Assembly: GCF_963678635.1 (NCBI RefSeq)
Contig: NC_087070.1
Coordinates: 31,473,704 to 31,537,703 of the forward strand
Length of the DNA stretch: 64,000 bases
Source: Symsagittifera roscoffensis
Lineage: Eukaryota; Xenacoelomorpha; Acoela; Convolutidae
Direction: 5' to 3'
Shown here: positions 1 through 10,110 of the stretch, piece after piece
How positions within the stretch are numbered: position 1 is the first letter of the stretch
How the letters are laid out: the number at the start of each line of letters is the position of its first letter
Notes under the pieces: model-generated
Database searches by the model: none
What the model saw: the letters and a program-made list of their open reading frames with translations, nothing else
What the model was told of the DNA's origin: nothing
Position numbers and translations under genes: made by a program

Positions 1-922
1 TTGGCTGTAGAACCTGTTTTAAACCGCTCCCATTACTCATAATCCCACATTTCATGAATGCTGCAGCTTTTTGCTTTTAAATAGTCTTGTCTCAACTCAT
101 CGATTTATGTTCTTTTTTGTCCCCTTTCAAAATCTCACTCTAACAAAGATGGACGAGTTTGTTGACGGGAGCAGAAGTGATACCGTACTTTATTCTCTCT
201 GTATAGAAATCTTTTTTTTTTAAATTGCATATTCATAATTGTCACAGCGGAACTGCAATCTTTTAATGATTGATATTGCATCGATTGAAAGTTCCGACTG
301 CCCCTTAATCGTAATTGAGTAGTTTTTATTGACAACCCCTAAATTTCGGACAATGCCCAACATCAAGAGTGGAAATTTGAGCATATAAGATATCAATACA
401 ATCTATTGGCATGCCTGTGTTCGATACGAAACAATCTGTGGTGCGCAATTGTTCTCCTCGTATCAATAATTCGGTCTCAACGATGCGAAGATCTCAAACC
501 CAAGAAATTTACAAAAAAAAGTTGAAAATAAATTATCTCCTTACATTTGAACTTGGGAAGTCAATCTGATCATTGGGACATCAAATTTTTTCGATAAAAT
601 TTTTTTTTCTCGATTCACAACATTTGATTGAATAATAAGAAAACCAACTCAGGAATAAAAATTCTGCATTTCTTCGAAAATTGAAACAATGAAAAGCTAT
701 GAAATAAATACAAAATTAGCAAGAAACAAGAAAACGTTGATTCAATTAAAAAGACCACAAGTCAAACATAGCCTTGGCTAGCCATATCATACTTTTCAGG
801 GCTTCATTCTATTAGGAGCTTCGTCAACCATCGTCACAGGAGGATGCATAAAAAAATCATAGCTCATTAAACTGAGCGTGACTCAAAAGCAAATATGATT
901 ACGATGAACTCTGTATTAAAAC
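1..922. other. Flank left of the Polinton, no gene seen
   Basis: This is AT-rich sequence with no frame over about 66 codons and no recognisable domain, RNA gene or repeat terminus. It ends where the inverted repeat of the Polinton begins. Confidence 0.6.
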
Positions 923-1378
923 AGTATTATAGATATACGACACGGAGATCCGGGAGGGGGGGGGGGGGCGGTGATCCCTACAGGGATCCTTGGGTATAGA
1001 TTTTACAAAATGATCCCTATGTAAATTTTTAAACCTAATGATCCCTACGTAAAATATTTATATCTAATAATCCCCATGTAAAATTAATAATCCCTAATGA
1101 TCCCAATGTAAAATGTTTATACTTATTGATCCTTATAGAAATTGTGTTGGTTAAAACAAAATCGTTTTGGGATTATATTTTTTCTGTTTGCCACCTGTAG
1201 CTCGGCAAGCTATGTTGTATCCAATTGAACTAAAATTGTTCAATGCGTTTTGCTGTTCGAGGTCTTTGCGAATTGTTTCTTTCAATGTTTCTACAAACTA
1301 ATTGGTCTTGGTGAAAACAGATATGAATTGAAACGGTCGAATTATACACACAATCTTCAAAAACAAGTGTCGTTTAAA
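923..1378 (+). repeat. Left terminal inverted repeat of the Polinton
   Basis: The sequence matches the reverse complement of 18166-18592 with scattered differences, from the outer AGTATTATAG to about the GTGTCG at 1368. It contains a G13 run (956-968). From about 1011 to 1135 there are four to five imperfect 28-30 bp tandem units built on TGATCCCTATGTAAA. The same units appear mirrored in the right repeat. Confidence 0.9.
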
Positions 1379-1459
1379 TCTAATGACAATGCATGAGAAA
1401 GCATGTGAGTTAGAAAACGTTTCAAAACATGATCATTTATGTGAACAAAATTGGAAGCA

Positions 1460-1835
1460 TCACCATTCAAGTTCAAAAATCAAATGTGCAATATAAATAC
1501 AAAAAGAACCGCACATGGTAGAGTTTGAGTCTTGCATGGGAAATTTTGTCATCAATTCAGTGACCTGATGGAATTTCTCCTTAAATAGATTGGTGACCTT
1601 AAATAGATTGGTGTACTGCCAAAGAGGAAGACCGAGAGGATCAGCAAAGGATAAAACATTTCTTCTGTTGCAAATCACAACCCAATGTGTCCCCGGAGAA
1701 TCTGATTTTTAAGTGTTTACAATCCTAAAGATTTTGTTTGGTTTGTGAGGTGGAAAAGTGTCCGCTGCAACTACTCCATGAAACTTATCTTTCATATGTT
1801 TACAGTTCTGAATGAAATCCGGACGGTCGAATGAT
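1460..1835 (-). pseudogene. Polinton adenain-like cysteine protease (PRO), broken
   Basis: This gene would encode the C48/C5-type maturation protease that trims capsid precursors in Polinton and adenovirus-like particles. The minus strand shows the order of the family: THWVV with the catalytic His, then FADPLG with the acidic residue, then QDSNSTMCG..C with the oxyanion Gln and nucleophile Cys. An in-frame TAA near 1709-1711 separates the N-terminal part from the catalytic part, and a 17-bp repeat near 1579-1610 duplicates the peptide VTNLFK. It starts next to the stop of the major capsid gene. The length of about 125 codons is short for the family, which usually has 150-200. The identification rests on motif order and neighbours, not on an alignment search. 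Confidence 0.82.
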
Positions 1836-1836
1836 T

Positions 1837-3090
1837 TCAGACGGTCGAAATTGGAAGGACGTTCTTTGTAACTTTTCGTTCAGATGTAAAAAAAAATACT
1901 TTGGATGAGGGTGTAACCCAAGCAAAAAATTCCAGGTTTGCTGTCAAAGCGTTTGAGATGTGAAGGTCGAGTGAAACTGAGCAGTTAGTAAGTTCTGGAT
2001 GCAAAAAGTCATGACCTGCCTTTTGTGTGCTAGTGAGATTGAAACACATAAAAAAGTGCTGCTGGTAGTTATCCGGAGTAAGTACCAGCCCGCAGTGCAA
2101 CAGACCCAGCGCTGATAGTGTGTTGAAGAAGAGACAATTATAATCTTGTGTACTAATTGGTGTACGTGCTATTGGCTAACCGTTCCGTCTCAAAGTAATC
2201 TGTTCCAATTCAGACTTTTGATAATGAAAAGGATTCCTTCGGTTTGTTCCCAGAAATGCATTTTTTGTATTCATTGCTATTATATTTTGTTTCACCGGAT
2301 CAGGAGCAAAAATATCTTATGGTTGCCAGCTGCGCTGACCAGTTGTTGCAAGAACTGATATGGGTAGTTCGCAGGAGTTTTGGGCAAAGTTGATTCAATG
2401 GCAGAGGGCACATGGTCGGTCACAGTCATTTTTCTAACATATAGGTTCGCTTCGAGTGTCTGCAGCTTGTAATGCTTGGCAGCATCTTCAGATATAATGA
2501 GAAAGTCTTATTGGAACTTCTGTAGGAAAGTCTGAGGGTAACACAGGTGAAAAAATCAACTCCAGCGGGTCCATAGAACAAATTTCCCTCGATTCGCGGA
2601 CCAGTTCACTTTAAGTTGTGAAACCAGCTGCGTCTATTGCAGCGGGATCATTTTCATAACGTTATCCCTGACACTTGAGCCATGAGTCCTTGGCTCCTAT
2701 GATGTTATAAAATTCTGTTTCAATGAAGCGTTAATCCGCAAAATTACTTTTGGCATTTGAGGTTTCGAGTCCAATAGCAGAGAGGGTACAGTCAGAGAAA
2801 AGGAATTACAGGGAGTTGTTTACGAGGAACGGTGAATCAGACAAAGTCGGATCAGTATTATCGTATCTCAGATCAGCTCCATTTGCTTGCGTTACTTTGC
2901 ATCGTATTTCCAAATAGAATTTTGCAGGTCAACAAATTTGTTACGGTCACCGGTGATTTCAAATTCAAGCATTGGTCCATTAGGTGAATAGACAGGTCCA
3001 ATTTTTTGATCGAAAGCATTTTCAAAAGTAATCAAAAGGGTTGCTTTTCAAGCAAATCCAGAGAGCTATGGGTAGCTTCATTGGTTAACA
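1837..3090 (-). pseudogene. Polinton major capsid protein (double jelly-roll), broken
   Basis: This would be the main shell protein of the putative Polinton virion. The N-terminal part is visible at about 2850-3090 with PNGPMLEFEITGDRNKF, the start of the first jelly-roll in this family. A middle part lies around 2650-2760 (ETEFYNIIGAKDSW) and the C-terminal part at 1837-2100 (HPELTNCSVSLDLHISNAL). The pieces lie in different frames with several stops, including one inside the first barrel near 2823, so no full protein can be made. About 417 codons of sequence remain. It sits directly upstream of the protease and downstream of the minor capsid gene, the usual order of the morphogenesis block. 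I infer homology from these motifs and from the gene neighbours. Confidence 0.8.
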
Positions 3091-3215
3091 AAATTTTTTA
3101 TTTTTGAGCAAAAATCTGCTCGACTTCTCGCTGGTCTGTTTTTTCTTCGAATGGTCGTTTTTCATTTTCGAGCACCTACGGACTTTCCTCTTCGTAATCC
3201 ATTCATTGGTGTCTT

Positions 3216-3503
3216 TCAACGACGTCTATCACCACCGATTTGTTTTCTTGCAGTATTTGTGACAGTGCTTTTCAATGCTTGTTTAGGAGACTTCTTTTCC
3301 ATAGCGACGTCAATCAGTTCTGGCGCAGCACTCATCAAAATTTCTCTGCCCAATTTTTTTGCAGCCGGTAGAATAACCCGTCGTGCGAATGTTATAGCAA
3401 CATGACCAATACCAGTAGCCAAGGCGCCAAATCCACTGCCACGTTGTCGGTAGTGTCCAGAGAAATGAGGAAGTGAAGCTTGCTTTGCATAATATTGTTC
3501 CAT
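3216..3503 (-). CDS. Polinton minor capsid/cement-like protein (adenovirus pVI-like)
   Basis: This is an intact 95-codon frame starting MEQYYAKQASLPHFSGHYRQ. It continues with a Gly-rich stretch (RGSGFGAL), a hydrophobic-basic central part and a basic tail ending GGDRRR. Short proteins with this layout (N-terminal aromatic motif, Gly-rich segment, amphipathic middle, basic end) lie next to the penton gene in many Polintons and are compared with adenovirus minor capsid or membrane-lytic proteins. The start codon is 10 bp after the penton stop at 3514, as in a compact transcription unit. It is the best preserved gene of the block. The role in the particle is inferred from the family and has no direct support here. 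Confidence 0.72.
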   Translation of the reverse strand: MEQYYAKQASLPHFSGHYRQRGSGFGALATGIGHVAITFARRVILPAAKKLGREILMSAAPELIDVAMEKKSPKQALKSTVTNTARKQIGGDRRR

Positions 3504-3513
3504 TGGTTTTCAA

Positions 3514-4354
3514 TCAAAGCGCTTGAAATTTAGACTCATCACAACTTTACCAATTCCTGCAAAGGGCACTAGTCTTTCAGTTTCTGTGTGCAAATGTACC
3601 AATATTGATTGTACAGTTGAAGAGAATAATTTGTTGTAGTCTAAATTAGTGAAGTTTTTTCGATGATGCAGGCACTACCGTTTTTGATGCGTCTATTTGA
3701 ATCAACGACACGTAACAATAGGGCTTTTGCATCCCTACAGTTTGGTTTTGAATAATGTCAATATAGACAAAAATTAGATTTGTCCCACTTGGTAAGTCAT
3801 ATGGGAAATGAGGTTCGTACAGTTCGTTTCCCTCATAAGATGCATCGAAGGAGGGTATCATTTTGTAACCAACGTGATATTCACCATTCTCGTCAAGCTT
3901 TGCACTGTAGCCTAACAGACTGGGTATTTGGGGACTTGGAAATGGGATGCCTTCATTTGCATTCATCCAAATGCTCATGCTGTTCGTGATTTTTTGAGGA
4001 ATTGCATCGAAATGAACTGTGTCTTTGACTTTTGTTTTTGTCTCATTAATCAATTGTTCTAAAAAAGTGTACTCTCCTGATTTGATTTAAAAAATTTTTT
4101 GCCATAGTAAGGTCTGGAAACTTTATTTCGATTGCCAGCGTTGGATTAACTGGCTACTACTTCGGATGCTCTAAAGTACATAAATTTCTCATCAGTAACA
4201 TTGTTTAATTTCGTTGGGAAATGATTTCTGAGAGAGCAACTCTACAATCTCCATCTAAGGTTATTTCTTCTTTACAAAACAATCTGAAACGGTCTGGGAA
4301 ATAATGCATTGATGCCGTTGAAATCAAATGTACAGTATAATCATCATTGCCCAT
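3514..4354 (-). pseudogene. Polinton penton / minor capsid protein (single jelly-roll), frameshifted
   Basis: This would be the vertex protein of the capsid. The start ATG (4354) is followed by DDYTVHLISTASMHYFPDRF, an N-terminus typical of Polinton penton proteins. The central frame at 3646-4053 contains LIFVYIDIIQNQTVG, the conserved strand of this family. The C-terminal part (PFAGIGKVVMSLNFKRFD, ending at 3514) is in another frame, probably through an indel in an A-run near 3655. A stop also follows the first 50 codons or so. The total span of about 280 codons is normal. The ATG lies inside the last codons of the integrase gene, so the two genes overlap by 11 bp. Confidence 0.8.
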
Positions 4355-5219
4355 TTTCGTTATAACCAGCTTTGTTTCCAATTAAACTAAGTTCTTTTTC
4401 ATAAAATTTTTTCCGTTGATTTCTTCCTTCTCCGCATCAATGAGACTGTATTTTGGAGGGCTTACAGTAGGAATGGCAACTATTTCAAAATTTTTTCTGT
4501 AAAAATCTGCTTGCAACCTTTTCTAAAAGGCAAGTCAGTTTTCGCTATTCGCACACAGTCACCAACAAAAAATGTTGGTTTCCGTACCAACTTTGATGAA
4601 CTGTTTGCAATTAATGAAACTAAAGCAGGTAAATCCTTTCTTGTGACCTTGTTCGGAGCCAATTTTGTTACTAAGTTAACGCGTGAGTTAATCGTTTGAA
4701 CAAAACTCTGTAATTTTTCAATATAACTTTAAGTCCATTCAAACTCCAAGAACTTGTAGATAATACTTTTGAGCGATCGAATGTTTCTTTCGGCAAAGGC
4801 AGATTTTTTCTCACTGTTGGTTTTGTATTTGATGATTTCTCGTTTAGTACATAGTTTTTCGAACTCTCCTTTATTTTCGGTGCCTTTGTCAGCCCTAATT
4901 TTTTTTGGTTGTTTTGTTCTGATCAGTTTTTGAGAGCTTCGGCTGTTTCTTTAGCATATTTGGTCTTCAGGGGTTCCACTCGTAAATAGCGAGAGAGACA
5001 ATCGGCAGCAACTAACAAATATCGTACCCCTCGGTTAAGTTTAGCCAATTTATCAACATAAACCAAATCAAGAGACCAAATTTCGTTGATATCGTTGACA
5101 ATCACTTCTAGCCGAGGATATGTTTGACGAAACACTCCATACTTTGTATGTGATGATGAAGATCTCAGGAATTTCCTAACTTTTGTTGTTGAGAGTCCAC
5201 TAGCATTTGTTAATTTTTT
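4344..5219 (-). pseudogene. Polinton retroviral-type integrase (INT), frameshifted
   Basis: This is an rve-family DDE integrase that would insert the element. The core starts in the 70-codon frame at 4923-5135 with NEIWSLDLVYVD (first Asp). The second Asp (RADKGTEN) is near 4870-4895 and the Glu (SAFAERNI) near 4785-4815, both in shifted frames. A C-terminal SH3-like segment at 4480-4662 reads FFVGDCVRIAKTDLPFRKGC, the family pattern. The last codons reach 4344 and overlap the penton start. The region upstream (GLSTTKVRKFL, about 5160-5190) resembles the N-terminal helical part of Polinton integrases. All three catalytic residues remain, but the frame is broken at least three times. Confidence 0.85.
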
Positions 5220-5549
5220 TTACGCTACCAAATGCAGCTGGACTTTTCGTGTAGAGTAATTTGAGTTTCTTTTCTTCACTGACTCCTCAAACAATTTTTT
5301 AGTGCTTTCATAGTTTCTATCATCGTCGTCATTGTCGTCGTTGGTGGGGAAAAATTTGTTTCTGGGTTTTCTTTTGTCGGATTGCTTGGTTCTGGGTTTG
5401 AGACTTGTCGATCGAGTTTTTGAAGAGAAGGGTTTTGATCTCTTCGATTCCTCAGTTGTCGGGTTATCGGAGACAAAGGAAGAAGTTACGGGCTTAGCTG
5501 CTTCGCTCTTAAGCGAGCGGAGAATCTGTTTGGCACAAGTGTTGGACAC
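5220..5549 (-). CDS. Unknown charged protein upstream of INT (possibly its N-terminal extension)
   Basis: This is a 109-codon frame rich in Lys, Ser, Asn and Asp, with an acidic run (NDDNDDDDR) and a basic middle (KPRTKQSDKRKPRN). No domain is recognised. It ends at an A-run directly before the integrase N-terminus, so it may be the integrase's own N-terminal extension cut off by an indel, or a separate low-complexity protein. Similar Ser/Lys-rich peptide continues in shifted frames up to about 5700. Confidence 0.45.
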   Translation of the reverse strand: MSNTCAKQILRSLKSEAAKPVTSSFVSDNPTTEESKRSKPFSSKTRSTSLKPRTKQSDKRKPRNKFFPTNDDNDDDDRNYESTKKLFEESVKKRNSNYSTRKVQLHLVA

Positions 5550-6126
5550 TAAACTAGGATCAAGATTCAGTTCTTTGAATGTTTGTGGATGAAAAACACC
5601 CTCAGTTGTTTTTGTGTTTGATAAAGATTGATTTTTAACGAGTGTTGGTTTTCTTTGAATTAAAACGTAGCCGTCAAGGATTGAACTTTGAACAAATGAT
5701 TTAAAACTATGTTTGTCCTTTCTAATTTATTAGCTTTCAAAAGGCCTTGAATGGATTCCATAACCTTTTGAAACACTTCAGTGATTTTTCAATTTTTTTT
5801 TCATATTTTTTTCCTATTCTCTTTGAATTTGTTTGCTGCAGAGAATTGTCTGATTCCACATGTTTTTCTGCTTCATCATCACCATCTCAACTGAAACTAG
5901 TAGATTTCTTTTTCGAAGATTTGGAACTGCATAATTAGGCGTTAAATGAGTAGGAGTTGGGTTCAATGATGGTGGAGAGTCACGGCTGGTATTTCGTTCT
6001 CGAAATCGTTATATGTTATTAATTTGAGATGATTTGTCATTAATTAATGGTTTATGAAGGATTTGGGATTTTGGTACAGTTTTTTCATCTGGAGCATATG
6101 TTTTGCAAGAAATGAGGATGAATTCT

Positions 6127-6414
6127 TCAGCATACATGCCTAAGGTTCAAGTTTTTCAGGTAAATGTAACACGATTTTCCGATTGATTTAACCAGTGAAA
6201 TATTGTTTGTCAAATCTTTTCGTTTTTCTCGGATAGTAAAATTGGGGTAAACAATTTTTTCATAAGGTATTTTCTTACTCTCGATGAAACTTTTGTTCGC
6301 TGGAACATGCCCAAGAAAAACATTTACAAAACAATTGCAAGGAAAACTAAAAAAAATTGAATCAGCTCTTGTCAAAACTGATCTACAATGGTGACTTTTT
6401 AGCATTTGCTTCAA
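6127..6414 (-). CDS. Unknown Polinton frame downstream of the ATPase
   Basis: This is a 95-codon frame overlapping the ATPase 3' end by about 30 bp. It is Lys-rich with a Cys/Phe-rich hydrophobic stretch (FFSFPCNCFVNVFLG). I do not recognise it. Position and direction fit the minus-strand block, but it could be a chance frame. The stretch 5550-6126 below it shows only short broken minus-strand frames. Confidence 0.3.
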   Translation of the reverse strand: MKQMLKSHHCRSVLTRADSIFFSFPCNCFVNVFLGHVPANKSFIESKKIPYEKIVYPNFTIREKRKDLTNNISLVKSIGKSCYIYLKNLNLRHVC

Positions 6415-7129
6415 TATACATAATTATTTCTCTTTCAATCTCAAGAGATGTGATGACTGCTTTTGAGGATGGTAAATAAAAAATGGTTGGCGATGGTGGA
6501 ACTATGTTTGACGAATAACGAAGACATTCTGAAGTTTTGAGATCTAAGTCTATCAACAGATGACCGAAACCTTCTTTCGTTGCCAACTGATACACATGAC
6601 GTAGGAGTTTTCTGTTATTCAATTGTCTGCTTAAATAATCAATTTGTTGACTGTCTTAAGGTGATTTGAACAAAACTTAAATAATCAATTTGTTGACTGT
6701 CTCAAGGTGATTTGAACAAAACTAAGTGAGTTGTTTTCAAATCTATTGTACGTGATTGTTTACTTTGTTGAAATAAGTTATGCTTGACATAAACAACATG
6801 AACGTTTTTATGTCGACCTGCTGTAGTTAATTTAACAAAATCTTTTTCATAAATTTTTTTTACAGGTATTATCAAAGACAATCATGCAATCCCGTAAGTT
6901 ATTTACAATTTCAAAGCTGGAAAATGTTATAAATTCAAAATCAAATTTGTTGTGAGAAACAAAGGAACGTATTTGGGTTGATCAAGAAGATAAAGATAAA
7001 ATATCTTGTTATACGACGGAAAGAATGTACCTCTGAGAACCATTTTAAAACTTAAATCAGTTTGCCAGATACCGAGGGACCTGAAATGGACATAAACCGA
7101 CGATCTTTTGTTGAAATGATCTTTTTCAT
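6383..7129 (-). pseudogene. Polinton genome-packaging ATPase (FtsK/HerA family), broken
   Basis: This gene would pump the element's DNA into capsids. From the ATG at 7129 the Walker A region reads GPSVSGK (7060-7082). A one-base loss after the Lys shifts the frame. Further on come TAGRHKNVHVVYVKHNLFQQ, a signature segment of Polinton ATPases, and FGHLLIDLD..TSECLRYSSNI near the C-terminus (6383-6622). The length of about 249 codons is usual for the family. A 46-bp tandem duplication at 6631-6722 adds a further frameshift. The identification is firm from the motif order. This copy cannot be functional as assembled. Confidence 0.84.
6631..6722. repeat. 46-bp tandem duplication inside the ATPase gene
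   Basis: Two head-to-tail copies (6631-6676, 6677-6722) differ by one base (TCTTAAGG versus TCTCAAGG). Because 46 is not a multiple of three, the duplication breaks the frame. The near identity shows it is recent relative to the other damage. Confidence 0.92.
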
Positions 7130-7215
7130 TATTATAACTTGGGAATTGTTAATACGTAATCAATTTTACTGGACAGTATCGAAAATCAAATGGCAGCCTC
7201 GTCACAATTTGGGTT

Positions 7216-7688
7216 TTAACAAGACAATTTTAAAATAGATAAAGATAGCACAATGAAAATAAAACAGAATGGTGTAAAAAACACAGCTTCTGCAGACGGT
7301 AGAGAAACTGAATTAAAAAGTTTCCAGGATCTGTTTCCGTCAAATAAAGACTGTTCGACACCACCATTGTCTACAAAGTAGCAATCATTGTTCTCGACAG
7401 TGGTTTCTTCATTTTCCATGTTTACTAGAAGATTTTTTGTGCTTAATTGTATCAAGGTTGATAGCTACAACTGGATACCAATCGCCTTTTTTTCTCTCTG
7501 ACCGATTGCCGTTTGGTTTGTATTTTATCATATACCTTGCTATAGTTTTGTCTGTCATCTGTATCCGAACAATTTTCGCTTCTGATTTCGTCTAATAACT
7601 CTTTTGGTAAATTTTCACCTGTTAAATTCACAGTTTGCGTGTTTTTTTGGCGAAAACAAATTTTTTTTAATTTTGAATTTTCAAACAC
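7216..7688 (-). pseudogene. Unknown Polinton protein with a C-terminal membrane segment
   Basis: Two adjoining frames (7452-7688 and 7216-7455) appear to be one gene split by a stop near 7452. The first is charged (EKKRRL), and the second ends in a strongly hydrophobic stretch (FFTPFCFIFIVLSLSIL), a predicted transmembrane anchor near the C-terminus. It lies upstream of the ATPase in the same direction. I do not recognise the family. A membrane-anchored Polinton protein is a reasonable inference only. Confidence 0.45.
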
Positions 7689-7825
7689 GACATGTTATCA
7701 ACTAGTGCTCACACAAGATCAAACAAAAATGAAAACATTCAATAAATATATTTATTAATTTTCACAAAACTTGGTATATATATGTTATTCTTCATTTCGG
7801 TTCAATAGGCAACTCAACTCCTCGT

Positions 7826-8348
7826 TCAATGAAGAAAAATCCATTTTTTTGTGAATTTGTCATTGTTACAATTAGATTTGAGTTTTACGACAAAATGAGC
7901 AGCAACACTGATAGTGGCTTGAACTAAATGTATTTTCTGAACGTTACCAGTTTTGACTAATTCTTTTAGCTCAGCTGGAAGCTGTTGGTCATGCAAATGG
8001 ATTTGTCCCCTCTCTCCCAGCTGAGGTTGCAGCCTCTCCAGGTTGGGATTGAACAACGGAAATGACTGGCAAAGTTCCTGGAGTCTGGACATTGTACAGG
8101 TGAAAGTAGTCCGGAACTGTACAAAATGTCCGTAAATTATCGATTTCGATATCGTTCAGAGTAATTTGTTCGAGTTTTTGCAGGAGAGGTTTTCCTCGAC
8201 AATCCAAAATGCCTGTCCGCGTAAGAGTAACTTTAATTCTTGGCGATAAATCGTTTTCAGGACTCTGATTATTCATCGAAGCGTAAGCAACCAAATTTGG
8301 AGATAAGGTTGTTTGCATCATTGGACAGTTCATTTTGTCACAAATCAA
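7826..8348 (-). pseudogene. Unknown Polinton gene
   Basis: Two overlapping minus-strand frames (7989-8348 and 7826-8092) probably represent one gene with a frameshift near 8040-8090. The first part includes SPRIKVTLTRTGILDCRGKP and the second HFVVKLKSNCNNDKF. No domain is recognised. The gene overlaps the frame upstream by about 10 bp, which suggests a compact operon-like block. Confidence 0.45.
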
Positions 8349-8863
8349 AAAAAAACTTCGATTTTCTACGGGTACAATGTTTTAATAACTGATGCGAGGG
8401 AGGTAAATGAGAATGTCGTTTGCAAACAAGTTTTTCTTGACCCAACAACTGTTCAATCTTTTGGCAGCCAATATCTTCCAAATTTGTAACGGGTACTTTC
8501 AAGTATTCAGCTAATAAAACAGATTTTTTTGTACCCTTAGCAAAAAAATGGGAATTTGGGTTCTTCAAACAAATGCTGTCAAAAATTTGATCCAAATTTG
8601 AGTAAGGGTATTCATCTTCGTCCCAACGAAGCCCGTGCAGAAATTTAGATACCCAATTGTAAGCTATATCTCTTCTTTTGATAAAATGTTGAATTGAGCT
8701 GATGGAAGAAAATGAATTGTATCAATTGTGTTAGCAGAGCAAACGGTAATTCCTTTATGATCAAAGGTTTCTTGCCACATTTAAATCCTTCAAAATTTAA
8801 AATAATCGAATGGTTGAAAAACAAATTTTTAGTTTTCTTCCTTTGGGTTAAGATCACTTTCAC
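8338..8863 (-). pseudogene. Polinton-associated unknown protein, possibly nuclease-like
   Basis: Two frames (8645-8863 and 8338-8595) share a pattern that I associate with uncharacterised proteins scattered through invertebrate genomes: an N-terminal KKPLIIKELPFAL segment, then LHGLRWDEDEYPYS near 8610-8645 between the two frames, then VTNLEDIGCQKIEQL with a Cys/His-rich tail (CKRHSHLP). The alternation of conserved acidic and His/Cys residues could suit a nuclease-like fold, but I cannot show that from sequence. The frame is broken at least once near 8600-8650. Confidence 0.4.
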
Positions 8864-8903
8864 TCAACATTCCAACAAATGAAATAACTTTGGTTTGAAT
8901 GCT

Positions 8904-9098
8904 TTAAGAAATAAGCAAAACGCAGTACCTGTCAAGTGACCTAAATAACCTTTTTTTTATTGGACAAGGCAAAACATATGTGTACCAAGTACCGGTTTTA
9001 TTTTTTGCTTGTAAATATCCTGCTGCGTCATGCAATATTGCATGTATTCTAAGAAATTTGATTTGTTTCAAGTAGTTGTCGACCGACAATTTGTCCAT
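8904..9098 (-). CDS. Unknown short Polinton frame
   Basis: This is a 64-codon frame (MDKLSVDNYLKQIKFLRIHA...) in the direction of the minus-strand block. Peptide likely to continue it is visible in another frame to about 8820, so it may be the N-terminal part of the neighbouring gene. It is not recognised. The 480 bp above it (9099-9584) show no clear gene. Confidence 0.35.
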   Translation of the reverse strand: MDKLSVDNYLKQIKFLRIHAILHDAAGYLQAKNKTGTWYTYVLPCPIKKRLFRSLDRYCVLLIS

Positions 9099-9584
9099 TA
9101 ATTAAACTACCATATGGTCTGTTTTTCAAAACAAAATCCAAAATAAAATCAGCAGCCAAATACAAACAAGTGGCTAAAAAATCCTAAAATCTGACTGATT
9201 TATCTGGTATTGTGATTTTATATCTATAAAATTTTCATAAGTTTTAAATCGAAAGTTGAAATCATGTTTACTGAAATCAATATAATAAAAAAGGAATAAT
9301 GAAAAGTATCAATTAAAACCTAACTTTCTCTTCAACAATAAATTTCACAAATAAAACATCAGTATATACATCAAGTTTTTCATATCCACTTGTCAAAATA
9401 TCCATTAATTTACAAGAAGCGGCAGATTGGGGTCCATTAATTAAACTTTCAAAATGTTCTCAAATTTTCTTTATTCATCTCATCTGTTTGAACATGTCTG
9501 CTTTCTGTGTGTTTCTTTGAAACTGAAGTCGAAATTTTTGTGGATTTGTTTGACGTCGACGATGCAGCAGGCGTAACTGTATTA

Positions 9585-10096
9585 TCAATTCGTTTTTGTC
9601 CCCCTACGGCTGGAGATTTCCCGCAAACGTTTTGATTTGGTGAAATTTTGTTTGTTAGATGGTGTTGCAGTAAGCAATAAATTGGGTAAACATTTTTTGA
9701 TTGCCGTGAAATCTAACAAATTGAGATTGGCTGAAACAGGTTGTGCTGAATAAGTGAGAGCTAGTGTAAGCTTGTCAATTAACTCGCCGTTTCCTTTGAC
9801 ATCTTTAGCAGGAGAAATTAAATATTGAAGTGAAAATACAAAGAACACTGAAACATTTTTGTGAAGGAAAAAATTGGTTTAATTGTTCCTCTGAATCTAC
9901 TTGAATCACATATGGTAATGAGTTTTTTTTCATTCTCGAGTGAAAAAGGGCAATATTCAGATTGGAAATGGCTCCCAAAAGCATAACTTTTAAAAGTAGA
10001 CAAATTAGGAACTTTTTTAGTAATAACAAATTTGAAATTTGGTTGAAATTTTTTGGAATAATCAGGTAACATAACTTCGAATACAGCTCCTGCCAT
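9585..10096 (-). pseudogene. Unknown Polinton gene, frameshifted
   Basis: A frame starting MAGAVFEVMLPDYSKKFQPN at 10096 continues in a second frame to 9585 (DKLTLALTYSAQPVSANLNL). The start lies 14 bp after the stop of the next gene upstream, which supports a real start. No domain is recognised. A poly-A/T-rich indel near 9840-9870 separates the parts. Confidence 0.45.
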
Positions 10097-10110
10097 TTTG
10101 TAAAGGAAAA

